A DNA stretch of 64,000 nt from Synechococcus sp. PCC 7336 (lineage in GTDB: Bacteria > Cyanobacteriota > Cyanobacteriia > Thermostichales > PCC-7336). Under the pieces are notes generated by a model, which was not told the DNA's origin, ran no database searches, and saw nothing but the letters and a program-made list of their open reading frames with translations. Within the stretch, counting starts at the first letter, position 1. Each line of letters starts with the position of its first letter. Positions 8,920 to 18,284 of this stretch are shown here, in pieces. The position numbers were made by a program, and so were the translations under genes. Location of the stretch: the NCBI RefSeq assembly GCF_000332275.1, contig NZ_CM001776.1, positions 4,462,008 to 4,526,007 on the forward strand, in the 5' to 3' direction.

Positions 8920-11817
8920 ATGCCCGCCGATTCCCCTACTGAATCCGCCAAGCTCTTGCTGGTAGACGGCCATTCCCTGGCCTATCGGGCCTTTTATGCG
9001 TTTGCCCTCAGTCGAGAAGGAGGGCTGCGCACCTCCACCGGCATTCCCACCAGCGTCAGTTTCGGCTTTACGAAATCCCTGCTCGACATCCTGGCGCAGG
9101 AAAATCCCACCCATGTGGCGATCGCCTTCGACTCTCGCCAACCCACGTTCCGCCACGAAGCCGATGCAAGCTATAAGGCTGGCAGAGCGGAAACCCCCGA
9201 GGAATTTTTTGTCGATATGCAAAATTTACAGGAGTTACTCGCAGCACTGGATTTACCTATCCTCACAGCACCGGGATTTGAGGCGGACGACATTATTGGA
9301 ACCTTGGCGACAGCAGTGCCCGAGGGGGTAGCGGTGGCGATTTTGAGTGGCGATCGCGATTTATTCCAGCTCGTGGATGACGAACGCGAGATCGAAGTAC
9401 TGTACATGGGGGGTTCCACCTACGGTCGGCGCAATAGCTCCTCTGCGCCACAAGAGATTGGCTCCGCACAGGTGTTGGAAAAGTTGGGGGTGCGGCCCGA
9501 GCAGGTGGTGGACTATAAAGCGCTCTGTGGCGATAGTTCTGACAATATTCCCGGTGTCAAAGGGATTGGGGCGAAAACAGCGGTCAAATTATTGAGTACC
9601 TACGACAGCCTCGATGGGGTCTATGCCGCTTTAGACGAGATCGAGGGGGCGGTGAAGAAAAAGCTAGAGGCAGGCCAGGAATCTGCCGAACACTCCCAAT
9701 TTATGGCGCGGATTAAGTTGGACGTACCGGTGGATGCGCCGTTTGAGTCGCTGAAATTGCAGGGGTTTGACGACAGCCGTCTCATTCCCATATTGGAAAA
9801 GTTGGAGTTTCAGTCGTTTTTGCGGCGGATTAACCAAATTCAGTCGCGTTTGGGCGGAGCAACAGTTGCAGCTCAGTCGGAATCGGCTGCGAAGCAGGAT
9901 GAAGCCGGAGATACGTGGTTTTTCAGTGCGGCGGATACTGCCGAGCAACAACAGGCCCAACCCGAGCCGATTCAACCGCAGATTATCGATACACCAGACA
10001 AGCTCGCCGAGCTAGTCGATCGCCTCAAAACCTATACCGATCCCCAAACTCCCGTTGCCTGGGATACCGAAACCACTTCCCTCGACCCCCGCGAGGCTGA
10101 CTTAGTTGGGATTGGCTGCTGCTGGGGTGGCGAGAGGGACGATATGGCTTACATTCCTGTGGGACACTCGCAGGGACAGATGCTGGATAAAGCCACAGTG
10201 CTCGAATCCTTGCGGCAAGTGTTGGAGGGCGATCGCTACCCCAAATCTCTGCAAAATGCCAAATACGATCGCCTTATCCTGCGCAACCAGGGCATTGGTC
10301 TCAATGGGGTCGTATTCGACACCATGCTGGCTAGCTACACCCTCAATCCCGAAACCAGCCACAAACTCAGCGAGCTCTCCTCGCGCTACTTGGGCATTGT
10401 GGCGCAAGACTATGCCGATCTCGTTCCCAAAGGCAAAACCATTGCCGAGCTCGATATCCCTGCCGTTGCAAGCTATTGCGGCATGGATGTCTACTCCACC
10501 TTCCTGCTCGTGCCCAAACTGCGATCGCAATTGGAGGCCAGCCCCGAGCTGAAGGCGCTGTTCGAAACGGTCGAATTGCCCCTCGAACCCGTTCTGGCTG
10601 AAATGGAGCACTGTGGGGTTCGCATCGATATTGCCTACCTCAAAGACTTTTCCGCTCGATTGGAAACGGATTTGGCGGCGATCGAGCAACGGGCCTACGA
10701 TCGCGTCGGCTCAACCTTCAATCTGGCCTCGCCCAAACAGCTCAGCGTGCTGCTATTTGAAACCCTGGGCCTCAATAGCAAAAAATCCCGCAAAACCAAA
10801 TTGGGTTACTCCACCGACGCCGCCACCCTGACGAAATTGCAAGGGGAACACCCAATTGTCGACGACATCCTCGAATACCGTACTCTAGCCAAGCTCAAAT
10901 CCACCTACGTTGACGCCCTGCCCGCCCTAGCCCGCCCCGATACCCAACGGGTCCACACCGATTTCAACCAAGCGGTCACCGCCACAGGGCGCCTTTCCTC
11001 CTCCAACCCCAACCTGCAAAACATCCCCATCCGCACTGCCTTCAGCCGCCAAATCCGCGCTGCTTTTTTGCCCGAAGCAGGTTGGCTGCTAGCCTCGGCA
11101 GACTATTCTCAAATCGAGCTGCGCATTCTGGCCCACCTCAGTCAGGAGCCCGTTTTGTTGGAGGCTTATCGCAACAACGACGATGTCCACAGTCTTACCG
11201 CCCGCCTACTGCTGGACAAAGATTCCGTCACCGCCGACGAGCGCCGCTTGGGCAAGACCATCAACTTTGGCGTCATTTACGGTATGGGAGCCCAGCGGTT
11301 TGCCCGCGAAACGGGGGTTTCCAGCAAGGAAGCCAAGGGGTTTATCGATCGCTTCAACCAGCGCTACCCCAAAGTTTTCGGCTATCTCAAGCGGATGGAA
11401 CGAGAGGCGATCGCCAATGGCTACGTCGAAACCATTCTGGGTCGCCGCCGCTATTTCACCTTTGAGTCTGCCGCCCTCAAGCGGCTGCGGGGTCAAGATC
11501 CCGCTGAAATCGACCGGGATACCCTCAAGCTCAACCGCTTCGAAGCTGGTGCGTTGCGGGCTGCTGCCAATGCCCCCATTCAGGGGTCGAGTGCCGACAT
11601 CATCAAGCTGGCGATGGTGAAGCTGCATCGCATTCTCGCAGGCTATCGCGCCCGACTGTTGCTGCAAGTCCACGACGAACTGGTGTTCGAAATTCCCCCT
11701 GAAGAATGGGACGAACTGCAAGCAAAAATTCAAACGACGATGGAAACGGCGATCGCTCTAGATGTCCCCCTTAAAGTCGATATTCAAGCGGGAAAAAACT
11801 GGATGGAAGCCAAATGA
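8920..11817 (+). CDS. polA: DNA polymerase I
   Basis: This polymerase serves in repair synthesis and Okazaki-fragment processing. The 965-residue protein has all three domains. The 5'-3' exonuclease covers residues 1-300 (LLVDGHSLAYRAFYA, SGDRDLFQLV, DNIPGVKGIGAKTA). The 3'-5' exonuclease begins near 380 with the intact acidic motif AWDTETTSLDP, so proofreading is predicted to be active. The polymerase domain has motif A DYSQIELRILAHLSQ, motif B RRLGKTINFGVIYGMG and motif C LLQVHDELVFEIP. The ATG at 8920 gives MPADSPTESAKLLLVDG. An Ala/Gln-rich linker (about residues 305-345) separates the first two domains. Confidence 0.98.
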   Translation: MPADSPTESAKLLLVDGHSLAYRAFYAFALSREGGLRTSTGIPTSVSFGFTKSLLDILAQENPTHVAIAFDSRQPTFRHEADASYKAGRAETPEEFFVDMQNLQELLAALDLPILTAPGFEADDIIGTLATAVPEGVAVAILSGDRDLFQLVDDEREIEVLYMGGSTYGRRNSSSAPQEIGSAQVLEKLGVRPEQVVDYKALCGDSSDNIPGVKGIGAKTAVKLLSTYDSLDGVYAALDEIEGAVKKKLEAGQESAEHSQFMARIKLDVPVDAPFESLKLQGFDDSRLIPILEKLEFQSFLRRINQIQSRLGGATVAAQSESAAKQDEAGDTWFFSAADTAEQQQAQPEPIQPQIIDTPDKLAELVDRLKTYTDPQTPVAWDTETTSLDPREADLVGIGCCWGGERDDMAYIPVGHSQGQMLDKATVLESLRQVLEGDRYPKSLQNAKYDRLILRNQGIGLNGVVFDTMLASYTLNPETSHKLSELSSRYLGIVAQDYADLVPKGKTIAELDIPAVASYCGMDVYSTFLLVPKLRSQLEASPELKALFETVELPLEPVLAEMEHCGVRIDIAYLKDFSARLETDLAAIEQRAYDRVGSTFNLASPKQLSVLLFETLGLNSKKSRKTKLGYSTDAATLTKLQGEHPIVDDILEYRTLAKLKSTYVDALPALARPDTQRVHTDFNQAVTATGRLSSSNPNLQNIPIRTAFSRQIRAAFLPEAGWLLASADYSQIELRILAHLSQEPVLLEAYRNNDDVHSLTARLLLDKDSVTADERRLGKTINFGVIYGMGAQRFARETGVSSKEAKGFIDRFNQRYPKVFGYLKRMEREAIANGYVETILGRRRYFTFESAALKRLRGQDPAEIDRDTLKLNRFEAGALRAAANAPIQGSSADIIKLAMVKLHRILAGYRARLLLQVHDELVFEIPPEEWDELQAKIQTTMETAIALDVPLKVDIQAGKNWMEAK

Positions 11818-11828
11818 ACGAGCGCACT

Positions 11829-12905
11829 CTAGCCGGAAAAGTCTTCGAGCGAGACTCTCTGGCCGATCGCTGTGGGCTGCTCGTAAACTCGCTTGAGGGT
11901 ATTGACAGCGTGGCGGGTGACTGACGGATTGGGAAACAGCTCTGTCGCGTACATCAGATCTCGCGGGTTGGGGCTGTGGCCCCATAGCCCCAAAGCGTGA
12001 CCGAGTTCGTGTCGGGCAGTGGAGGCAACCCTGCCCAGGGTTTGGAATTCAGTAATCACAATGGAAACCTTCATCTGTCGCCGAGCCTCGCTATCGATAA
12101 AGAGGCTGGGGGTTGCCACTCCCCCCACCCTGGCAATGGGGGCCGTCCTGATAATGCTGATATTGGCGTCTTCTTCGCGACGTACTTTTCTGAGGGGAAT
12201 GTATTGCGACCAATCATCGATCGCCGCCTCGATACTTTGTCCCCAATCGGAATTGCCATTCTCCACGTAAACGGTGATGGGGTACTCCACCCAGCGCAGA
12301 TACAGGCCATCTTCAGAGCTAATCGCGTCGAAAAAGTCGCCTGCATCTCGGTCGTAAGGGATGCGGTCCAACTTCGATGGAGCCGCCGCCACCAAGGGCG
12401 CGGATAGGCCAGAATTACTAGAAGAATTACTCCGACGGGATTGTGGCGGCGTACTGGCCGAAGAGCGGCGCACAATGGCGGACGAGTCTCTTGCCGCTGT
12501 CGTGCGAGTGCTGCCGACTCGAGAAGCCGAAAATCCCAGCAATGCTTGGCTATCTGGATCGACATCGATCCAGGCATCAATATTGGCGGGCTGCTGCTGC
12601 CACTGCGATCGCCGCACGCTGACGCGCAAGAGGGGCACTTGAGAACCACTGCGCTTGCCGAGCACCTCGAATTCCAGCGAGGCAAGCGCAGCATTGCCAT
12701 TAAACTGGCGCGCGATTTCCGCCAGTGTGTCTTGCTTGGCGCGAGCGAGCAATTGCTCGTAGGTGTCGTTCGAGCTCGCTCGAACGGTGATGGGGGCGAT
12801 CGCCGACGAATGGACGGGCTGGTGACCGACAAATGTCCACAATCCTGTTAGCAAACAGCCCAACACCAATAGGTATCGAAATTTACGCAAAAGCTTGCCA
12901 ATCAT
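11829..12905 (-). CDS. Secreted matrixin-like zinc metalloprotease
   Basis: The 358-residue product starts with a hydrophobic segment after MIGKLLRKFRYLLVLGCLL, consistent with a signal peptide. The C-terminal domain contains ARHELGHALGLWGHS, the HExxHxxGxxGH zinc-binding motif of matrixin/metzincin proteases; the following PRDLMYA provides the Met-turn. The central region is Ser/Thr/Arg-rich and probably disordered. Proteases of this type act outside the cytoplasm; the substrate is unknown. It is convergent with polA, only 11 bp apart. Confidence 0.82.
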   Translation of the reverse strand: MIGKLLRKFRYLLVLGCLLTGLWTFVGHQPVHSSAIAPITVRASSNDTYEQLLARAKQDTLAEIARQFNGNAALASLEFEVLGKRSGSQVPLLRVSVRRSQWQQQPANIDAWIDVDPDSQALLGFSASRVGSTRTTAARDSSAIVRRSSASTPPQSRRSNSSSNSGLSAPLVAAAPSKLDRIPYDRDAGDFFDAISSEDGLYLRWVEYPITVYVENGNSDWGQSIEAAIDDWSQYIPLRKVRREEDANISIIRTAPIARVGGVATPSLFIDSEARRQMKVSIVITEFQTLGRVASTARHELGHALGLWGHSPNPRDLMYATELFPNPSVTRHAVNTLKRVYEQPTAIGQRVSLEDFSG

Positions 12906-13144
12906 GCTTTACCCAGCTAAATTTCTCAGCAAGACTCCTACAAATCTATACGGTTGAAGCTTAGGTGCTAGAGCGGAACAAGGCTCGTCACGCTCGACTA
13001 GATTGTTTCGTTGGGAGCCAAACTAGACAAAGCAATGGTTATAGCTCGCCGAGCCTCGAGACTTGCGGGAAATCTGGGTATTAGCATGCCCGTCAGAGCA
13101 GAAAAACGAACAAGTATTAAAGGATACTCGATGTATTCAAACAC

Positions 13145-13534
13145 CTATCCAGTCGGAATGGTTTTATTTAAAACAGTTTTGTCGGCTGATTGGGGCTCGT
13201 ATAGTAATTCGAAGACATTCCCATCCAGATCGCGACCGTAGCAGGAGGCCGTCCCGTCTCGATGATCGTGAATGGCCCCAATCTTGACCCCGAGAGCTTT
13301 GATGCGCTGGTATTCAGCCTCGAGGGAGTCGCGATCGCGAAATACGAAGCCAAAATGCGGACCGGCAGCCTTATACCCCGGTCCCAATAGCGCCAAGCCA
13401 TCGCCTCCCGCCTTGAGATAGGCCCAGTCGCTGTCCGACCAAACCACAGTCATGCCTAGGCGTTGATAAAACTCCAGGGCTTTAGGAATATCTTGCACCT
13501 TGACAGCAACGTGTCCCATACCAGGAAGGGCCAT
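13145..13534 (-). CDS. VOC/glyoxalase-fold protein
   Basis: The 129-residue product consists of one VOC domain: GMGHVAVKVQDIPKALEFYQ gives the N-terminal beta-alpha unit with a metal-ligand His, and FGFVFRDRD followed by GRDLDGNVFELLYEP gives the second unit with the ligand Glu. VOC proteins are metal-dependent isomerases, lyases or dioxygenases. The substrate cannot be inferred, so I would not call it lactoylglutathione lyase. The start is MALPGMGHVAV at 13534. It lies 47 bp downstream of purC on the same strand direction. Confidence 0.85.
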   Translation of the reverse strand: MALPGMGHVAVKVQDIPKALEFYQRLGMTVVWSDSDWAYLKAGGDGLALLGPGYKAAGPHFGFVFRDRDSLEAEYQRIKALGVKIGAIHDHRDGTASCYGRDLDGNVFELLYEPQSADKTVLNKTIPTG

Positions 13535-13581
13535 AATGTTTGCGAACTCCTAGCGACACAACCATTGTAAAACTTGCGGCA

Positions 13582-14310
13582 CTACTGCCCTAATTCTCCA
13601 GCCACCGCCTGCACCCGCTCTAAAACTTCGCGATAGCCCGCCACCGGATCTCCCAAGTCGAAGCGAAATAGGTCTTTGTCCAGCACTCGCTCGTCTGCTA
13701 AGTTCCACAGGCGACAAGTATCGGGGCTAATCTCGTCTGCCAGCAAAATATCCCCATTCGCATCGGTGCCAAATTCTAGCTTGAAATCAATTAGTTCTAA
13801 CTGGCACTGGAGGAAAAACTGCTGTAACAGAGTATCGATCGCCAGTGCCTGCTGCCGCAATACCTGTACTTGTTCTGGAGTAGCTAAGTTCAAGAGTTCA
13901 ATGTGGTCGGTGGTAAGGAGGGGATCTCCCAGGTCGTCATTCTTGTAGAAAAATTCCACCAAAGGGGGGGCGATCGCCTTTCCCCGCTCTAACCCCAGCC
14001 GCTTGCACAACGTTCCCGCCGCCCGATTGCGCACCACCACCTCCACTGGCAAGATCGTCACTGCCCTGACGGCCATCTCAGTCGATCCCGTTTGTCCGAC
14101 AAAGTGCGTTGCTATCCCCGCCCCTTCCAGATAGCGGAACAAGAGAGCGGCAACCGTACAGTTGACCTCCCCCTTACCGGCAATTTGACCTTTCTTTTGG
14201 GCATTAAAGGCTGTTGCGTCGTCCTTGTATTGGCAGCGCAATATCCCCGGTCGGTCGGTGGCGTAAATGCGCTTGGCTTTGCCTTCGTAGAGCAAGGTGG
14301 CGTCAGACAT
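13582..14310 (-). CDS. purC: SAICAR synthase
   Basis: This purine-pathway enzyme ligates aspartate to carboxyaminoimidazole ribonucleotide using ATP. The 242-residue length is typical of the single-domain bacterial enzyme. Visible motifs are LLYEGKAKRIYAT at the N-terminus, VVVRNRAAGTLCKRLGLERG, IDFKLEFG and ILADEISPDTCRLW, matching the two PROSITE-type signatures. Its start at 14310 is divergent from the repeat-protein gene at 14514. Confidence 0.97.
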   Translation of the reverse strand: MSDATLLYEGKAKRIYATDRPGILRCQYKDDATAFNAQKKGQIAGKGEVNCTVAALLFRYLEGAGIATHFVGQTGSTEMAVRAVTILPVEVVVRNRAAGTLCKRLGLERGKAIAPPLVEFFYKNDDLGDPLLTTDHIELLNLATPEQVQVLRQQALAIDTLLQQFFLQCQLELIDFKLEFGTDANGDILLADEISPDTCRLWNLADERVLDKDLFRFDLGDPVAGYREVLERVQAVAGELGQ

Positions 14311-14513
14311 ATCGGCAGTACGGGCTTCTCAGAATGCTATATCCCAACTCTACTCACGATCGAGATCGCCAGTCCGATTCAGTCGAAATCTAGCGGACGA
14401 TTTGATGTGGGGGGCGCGATCGCGTTAATCTCAAACTGTAAACATCTTTGTAGTATTGCGATATAGTAATTCGATCTATTGCAGCAGTTCCCGTAACCGG
14501 AGAGTCTCTCGCT

Positions 14514-14879
14514 ATGACCACCCAAACAGCCAAAACCACTTCAGACATGGCCGTCTACGAGCGCGGCGGTTCTCTGGGCCTGCGGCCCACTGCCCCTGCC
14601 AGCATGAATATTGTGGCTACCTATATGGGCAACCGTCCCATTGTCTCCTCTGGCCTGAAGGTCGCTTCCACCTATTTCAACGGTCGTCCCATCCAGGCCA
14701 AAACCCAGACTGTGGCCTCCACCTTTATGAACAACCGCCCCGTGATGGCGACCACACACAATATTGTGGCCACCTATATGGGCAACCGCCCCGTCATGTC
14801 TAGCGGTCTCAAGATCTCCGCCACCTACCTTCCCGGCGGTCTCTCCAGCCTGCAGGTGGTCGACGAACCGGCTAATTAA
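14514..14879 (+). CDS. Small protein made of 17-residue repeats
   Basis: The 121-residue product is mostly tandem repeats of exactly 17 residues: IVATYMGNRPIVSSGLK (33-49), VASTYFNGRPIQAKTQT (50-66), VASTFMNNRPVMATTHN (67-83), IVATYMGNRPVMSSGLK (84-100) and a partial unit from 101. The core is hydrophobic-x-x-T-aromatic-x-x-x-RP-hydrophobic. There is no signal peptide or membrane segment. A good Shine-Dalgarno (ggagag) precedes the ATG. I recognise the NRPV-type repeat from other cyanobacterial small proteins only in a general way and assign no function. A short beta-solenoid or filament-forming scaffold is one structural guess. Confidence 0.85.
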   Translation: MTTQTAKTTSDMAVYERGGSLGLRPTAPASMNIVATYMGNRPIVSSGLKVASTYFNGRPIQAKTQTVASTFMNNRPVMATTHNIVATYMGNRPVMSSGLKISATYLPGGLSSLQVVDEPAN

Positions 14880-15065
14880 TCAGTCGCTGAATCTCAGTCA
14901 ATATACGTAACAGTGCCGCTGGGCAAGCTGCTTGGGGCACTGGACTGATTGAGATCGCCGCGCGCCGTTCTAGAATGCAACCTCTCCTTCTAGCAGTACG
15001 GCCAGAAACACCTGTCTGGGCTACGCTTGTTATAGTTTTTAGATGTCGGATGTAGAGTTGCTTTT

Positions 15066-15404
15066 ATGTCGAATCCGCTTACTCGTGCCTTCTTTCTCGG
15101 ACGAGCCACCGCCAACCTTTTGGCCGAACGAGCTGAAGGTACCCTCTCCGATCTCGCTAGCGATTTAGGCAAAGTAGTTGCTGAAGCTCAGCAGCAGTGG
15201 GAACAATTTGGGGAGGATGTACTGGCCAGGGCCACAGAAGAAGAAGCTAAGGCTGCTGGCGATTTCAGTCGTAATGGCTTCTACGATAGTGCTTCGGGAT
15301 TTCCTTCCAAATCCAGCGACCTGCAAGCCACCCTCGACGAGCTTCGGGCTGAAGTGGCCCAGCTTCGCTCTGAACTGCAGACCTATCGGAGTCAGTCCGC
15401 TTGA
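15066..15404 (+). CDS. Conserved cyanobacterial small helical protein (DUF6825-like)
   Basis: The 112-residue product begins MSNPLTRAFFLGRATANLLAE and continues as amphipathic helix (LSDLASDLGKVVAEAQQQWEQF). A C-terminal coiled coil follows (LDELRAEVAQLRSELQTY). Similar proteins are conserved in cyanobacteria and some are described as thylakoid-associated; I make the family link from memory and the function is unknown. Its TGA overlaps the TTG start of the ABC1-kinase gene (ttga), so the two are probably translationally coupled. Confidence 0.78.
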   Translation: MSNPLTRAFFLGRATANLLAERAEGTLSDLASDLGKVVAEAQQQWEQFGEDVLARATEEEAKAAGDFSRNGFYDSASGFPSKSSDLQATLDELRAEVAQLRSELQTYRSQSA

Positions 15405-17140
15405 CCGCCATCAACCTGCCCTTTCGCATCCAAAGCCCCACGCCGTCGAAAAAGTCTTACGACTCCTATCGTTGGGCGCGAGATAGCTATAGTCGCCAGG
15501 GTCGCCTCGTCGATATCTGGCGATTTACGCTCATGCTGGTCTATTACAACTGGCTCGACAAAAAGAACTGGAGCTACGGCTCTACTGAAGCTCCGACAGA
15601 AGCGCAGCTTGCCCGCCGCCGCCGCCAGCGAGCGATCTGGATTCGGGAAACGATTTTGGAATTGGGTCCGACCTTTATTAAGGCCGGACAGATGTTTTCG
15701 ACTCGGGCCGATCTGTTTTCGGCGGAATATATCGAAGAGTTGTCGGCTCTACAAGATCGCGTACCTGCATTTGACTTCGAGCGGGCTGCCGACATTGTGG
15801 AAGGGGAACTGGGGCGATCGCTAACAGAAATTTATTCCTATTTCGACCCCACTCCAATTGCTGCTGCCAGTTTGGGTCAGGTGCATCGAGCTCAGTTACA
15901 CACTGGCGAAGAAATCGTCGTGAAGGTGCAGCGTCCGGGATTGCGCCGCTTATTCGAGATCGATCTAGACATCCTGCGGGGCATTGCCGAATTTTTCCAA
16001 TACCGCACCAAGTGGGGTCGGGGGGGGCGAGATTGGGTGGGCATTTACGAAGAATGTCGCCGCACTCTCTGGGAAGAGGTGGATTATCTCAACGAAGGTC
16101 GTAATGCCGATACCTTCCGGCGCAATTTTCGCGCTGTCGAGAATGTTGCGGTGCCCCGAGTCTACTGGCGCTATAGCTCTCCTCAAGTTCTGACGCTGGA
16201 ATATTTGCCCGGTATTAAGATCAGCGATTTCGAAGCATTGACTGCTGCAGGGCTCGATCGCTCGGCAGTGGCCCGCTTGGGGGCGGAAGCCTATCTGCGA
16301 CAGGTATTGCAGCATGGGTTTTTCCATGCCGATCCCCATCCCGGCAATTTAGCGGTAAAACCGGATGGAACCCTGATCTTTTACGACTTTGGCATGATGG
16401 GGGAAGTACAGCTAGACATCAAGGCGAAGTTGATGGTCACCCTGCAGGGGATTGCCACTCGGGATGCCAGCGTGGTGGTGGATTCAATGGTGGAGTTGGG
16501 AGCCTTGGTGCCTTCGACAGATATGAGTCCGGTGCGGCGCTCGGTCCAGTACATGTTGGATAACTTTCTCGATCGCCCGATGGGCCAGCACGGCAGCATC
16601 TCGATCGCAGAAATCAGTGAAGATTTGTACGAGTTGGCTCAGGGACAACCGTTTCGCTTCCCGGCCACGTTTACGTTTGTGATGCGGGCGTTTTCCACAC
16701 TCGAAGGACTGGGCAAGGCCCTCGATCCCGAATTTAATTTTATGGAAGTTGCACAACCCTTTACGACAGAGCTGATGGCCCAAACCTCTCCGAACGAAAC
16801 CAATACCCTGATCGACCAACTGGGCCGTCAGGCTGCTCAGTTTACCAATACTAGCTTGAGTTTGCCCCGCCGCATCGAGCAAACCCTCGATAAGCTAGAG
16901 CAGGGGGATATTCGAGTGCGGGTGCGATCGGTGGAAACCGATCGCCTGCTGCGGCAACTGCAGGCGGTTGGTCTGGGGGCAATTTTTGCCCTGCTGTTCG
17001 CAGCGTTTTTAATTGTCACTGTCCAGTTGGCGATTGCCGGGTTGGCTCGATTAGCACTAATCTTGTCTGTATTCGCAGCAGGCGCGGCCATTGCTACGAT
17101 TCGCTCTCTCTTGCAGCTCAAGCGGTTCGATCGCTTTTGA
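15401..17140 (+). CDS. ABC1/UbiB-family atypical kinase
   Basis: The 579-residue protein has the ABC1 signature set: KAGQMFSTRADLF (KxGQ motif), IAAASLGQVHRAQ (Ala-rich nucleotide loop), EIVVKVQRPG (catalytic Lys), HADPHPGNLAV (catalytic Asp loop) and IFYDFGMMGE (metal-binding DFG). Two C-terminal hydrophobic segments (about residues 520-570) anchor it to a membrane. The family controls quinone and prenyl-lipid metabolism; in cyanobacteria plastoquinone or tocopherol metabolism is the likely context. The start is TTG overlapping the stop of the upstream small gene. Confidence 0.93.
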   Translation: MTAINLPFRIQSPTPSKKSYDSYRWARDSYSRQGRLVDIWRFTLMLVYYNWLDKKNWSYGSTEAPTEAQLARRRRQRAIWIRETILELGPTFIKAGQMFSTRADLFSAEYIEELSALQDRVPAFDFERAADIVEGELGRSLTEIYSYFDPTPIAAASLGQVHRAQLHTGEEIVVKVQRPGLRRLFEIDLDILRGIAEFFQYRTKWGRGGRDWVGIYEECRRTLWEEVDYLNEGRNADTFRRNFRAVENVAVPRVYWRYSSPQVLTLEYLPGIKISDFEALTAAGLDRSAVARLGAEAYLRQVLQHGFFHADPHPGNLAVKPDGTLIFYDFGMMGEVQLDIKAKLMVTLQGIATRDASVVVDSMVELGALVPSTDMSPVRRSVQYMLDNFLDRPMGQHGSISIAEISEDLYELAQGQPFRFPATFTFVMRAFSTLEGLGKALDPEFNFMEVAQPFTTELMAQTSPNETNTLIDQLGRQAAQFTNTSLSLPRRIEQTLDKLEQGDIRVRVRSVETDRLLRQLQAVGLGAIFALLFAAFLIVTVQLAIAGLARLALILSVFAAGAAIATIRSLLQLKRFDRF

Positions 17141-17195
17141 GCTTTTCCTGTCTACCCTTCCACTATCCGTTTCGAAAGCGAGAATTGCGATTGTG

Positions 17196-17915
17196 ATGCG
17201 ATTTTCCGGTCACACAGATTGCGGCAAGGTGCGTCAAAGCAATCAAGATTCATTTTATTGCGATCCAGAGGGTCGATTTTTCATCGTGGCCGATGGCATG
17301 GGGGGGCATGCGGCTGGCGCTCAGGCCAGCATATTGGCGGTCGATACCATTCGCAAAACCCTTGCCGATGGCTGGAGGAGCAATCCGGCTCCTCAGCTAC
17401 TCAACCACTCCATCGAAGCAGCGAATGAAGCCATCTTGCACGATCAAGAGACCCATCCAGAGCGAGCGGATATGGGAACCACCATTGTGGTCATCCTGCT
17501 CGACACAGAGGGCAACTGCTGGAGCGCTCACATTGGCGACTCGCGGCTCTATCGTCTGCGGGGCAAAGACATTCAACAAATGACGGAGGATCACACCTTA
17601 ATTGCCCGGGCAGTGCGATTGGGGGAATTAACGCCTGCCCAATCCAAGTTACACCCCTATCGGCATATTCTGGAACGTTGTTTGGGTCGTCCCGATTCGG
17701 GTCCCCCTGCCGTCCAACCGATCCCGTTGCAGTTGGGCGATCGCCTGTTGCTGTGTAGCGACGGTCTGACTGAAGAGTTGGATGACGGGCAAATTGCTAA
17801 AACCTGTCAAGAATCTAGCGTCTTGGAGGAAATCCCTGCAGCCTTGGTGACTGCTGCTAATGAGAAAGGCGGGCGCGATAATGTCACGGTGGTGATGGCG
17901 GAATATTTGGGTTGA
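17196..17915 (+). CDS. pphA: PP2C-type protein phosphatase (PphA-like)
   Basis: The 239-residue product is a minimal PP2C/PPM domain: GHTDCGKVRQSNQDSFYCD, FIVADGMGGHAAG (metal-binding DGMGGH), ADMGTTIVVILLD, HIGDSRLYRLRG, LLLCSDGLTEELDD and GGRDNVTVVMAEY. All metal-ligand Asp residues are present. It resembles cyanobacterial PphA, which dephosphorylates the signalling protein PII, but substrate specificity is inferred only from overall similarity. The start is ATG at 17196 (GTG 17193 possible); the frame open to 17091 overlaps the kinase gene and is not used. Confidence 0.92.
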   Translation: MRFSGHTDCGKVRQSNQDSFYCDPEGRFFIVADGMGGHAAGAQASILAVDTIRKTLADGWRSNPAPQLLNHSIEAANEAILHDQETHPERADMGTTIVVILLDTEGNCWSAHIGDSRLYRLRGKDIQQMTEDHTLIARAVRLGELTPAQSKLHPYRHILERCLGRPDSGPPAVQPIPLQLGDRLLLCSDGLTEELDDGQIAKTCQESSVLEEIPAALVTAANEKGGRDNVTVVMAEYLG

Positions 17916-18051
17916 GCTCGGCACTGATACTGAAGCTTGCCTTGCGGGAACCCTTAAACTAGCTTGAAGTGACGATTGAAGTGTCAAGGGTCCTCAAGCT
18001 TTTGCAAGTCTAATGACGAAACTGGCTGCGCTGGCGTTGCCTGACTCGAAG

Positions 18052-18249
18052 CTGAGTTCGATGGCTCTGCATTGCCCTCACCCCCGGCCCCTCACCCCCG
18101 GCCCCTCTCCCCAGGGAGAGGGGAGAAACAGTCTAAAACCCGCAATCTGCCGTTCTGTTCCTCTTCCCCCAAACTTACGGCTGACGCCACGCTTCGCGAG
18201 GGGGGAAGGGGTTAGGGGATGTGGGCCAGACACTTGTCGAATTGACGTT
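18052..18249 (+). repeat. Interspersed ~190-bp element, copy A
   Basis: This intergenic stretch matches the element at 34591-34774 over its whole length. Both share ctgagttcgatg at the left, cctcacccccggcccctctccc with its complementary gagaggggag, tacggctgacgccacgcttc in the middle, and tgtcgaa(t/c)tgacg at the right. The ends carry a short imperfect inverted repeat (agttcga/tcgaact, weaker here). Copy A has an extra repeat of the C-rich unit. It occupies most of the 369-bp gap between pphA and larC. It has no coding capacity and looks like a non-autonomous element. Confidence 0.88.
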
Positions 18250-18284
18250 GACTCGACCTTTACCGTGACTTTTAACCTTTTCCT

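Noticed and set aside
13011-13241. Small plus-strand frame before the VOC gene
   Set aside because: It overlaps the end of the VOC gene on the opposite strand, has no similarity I recognise and no good ribosome-binding site.
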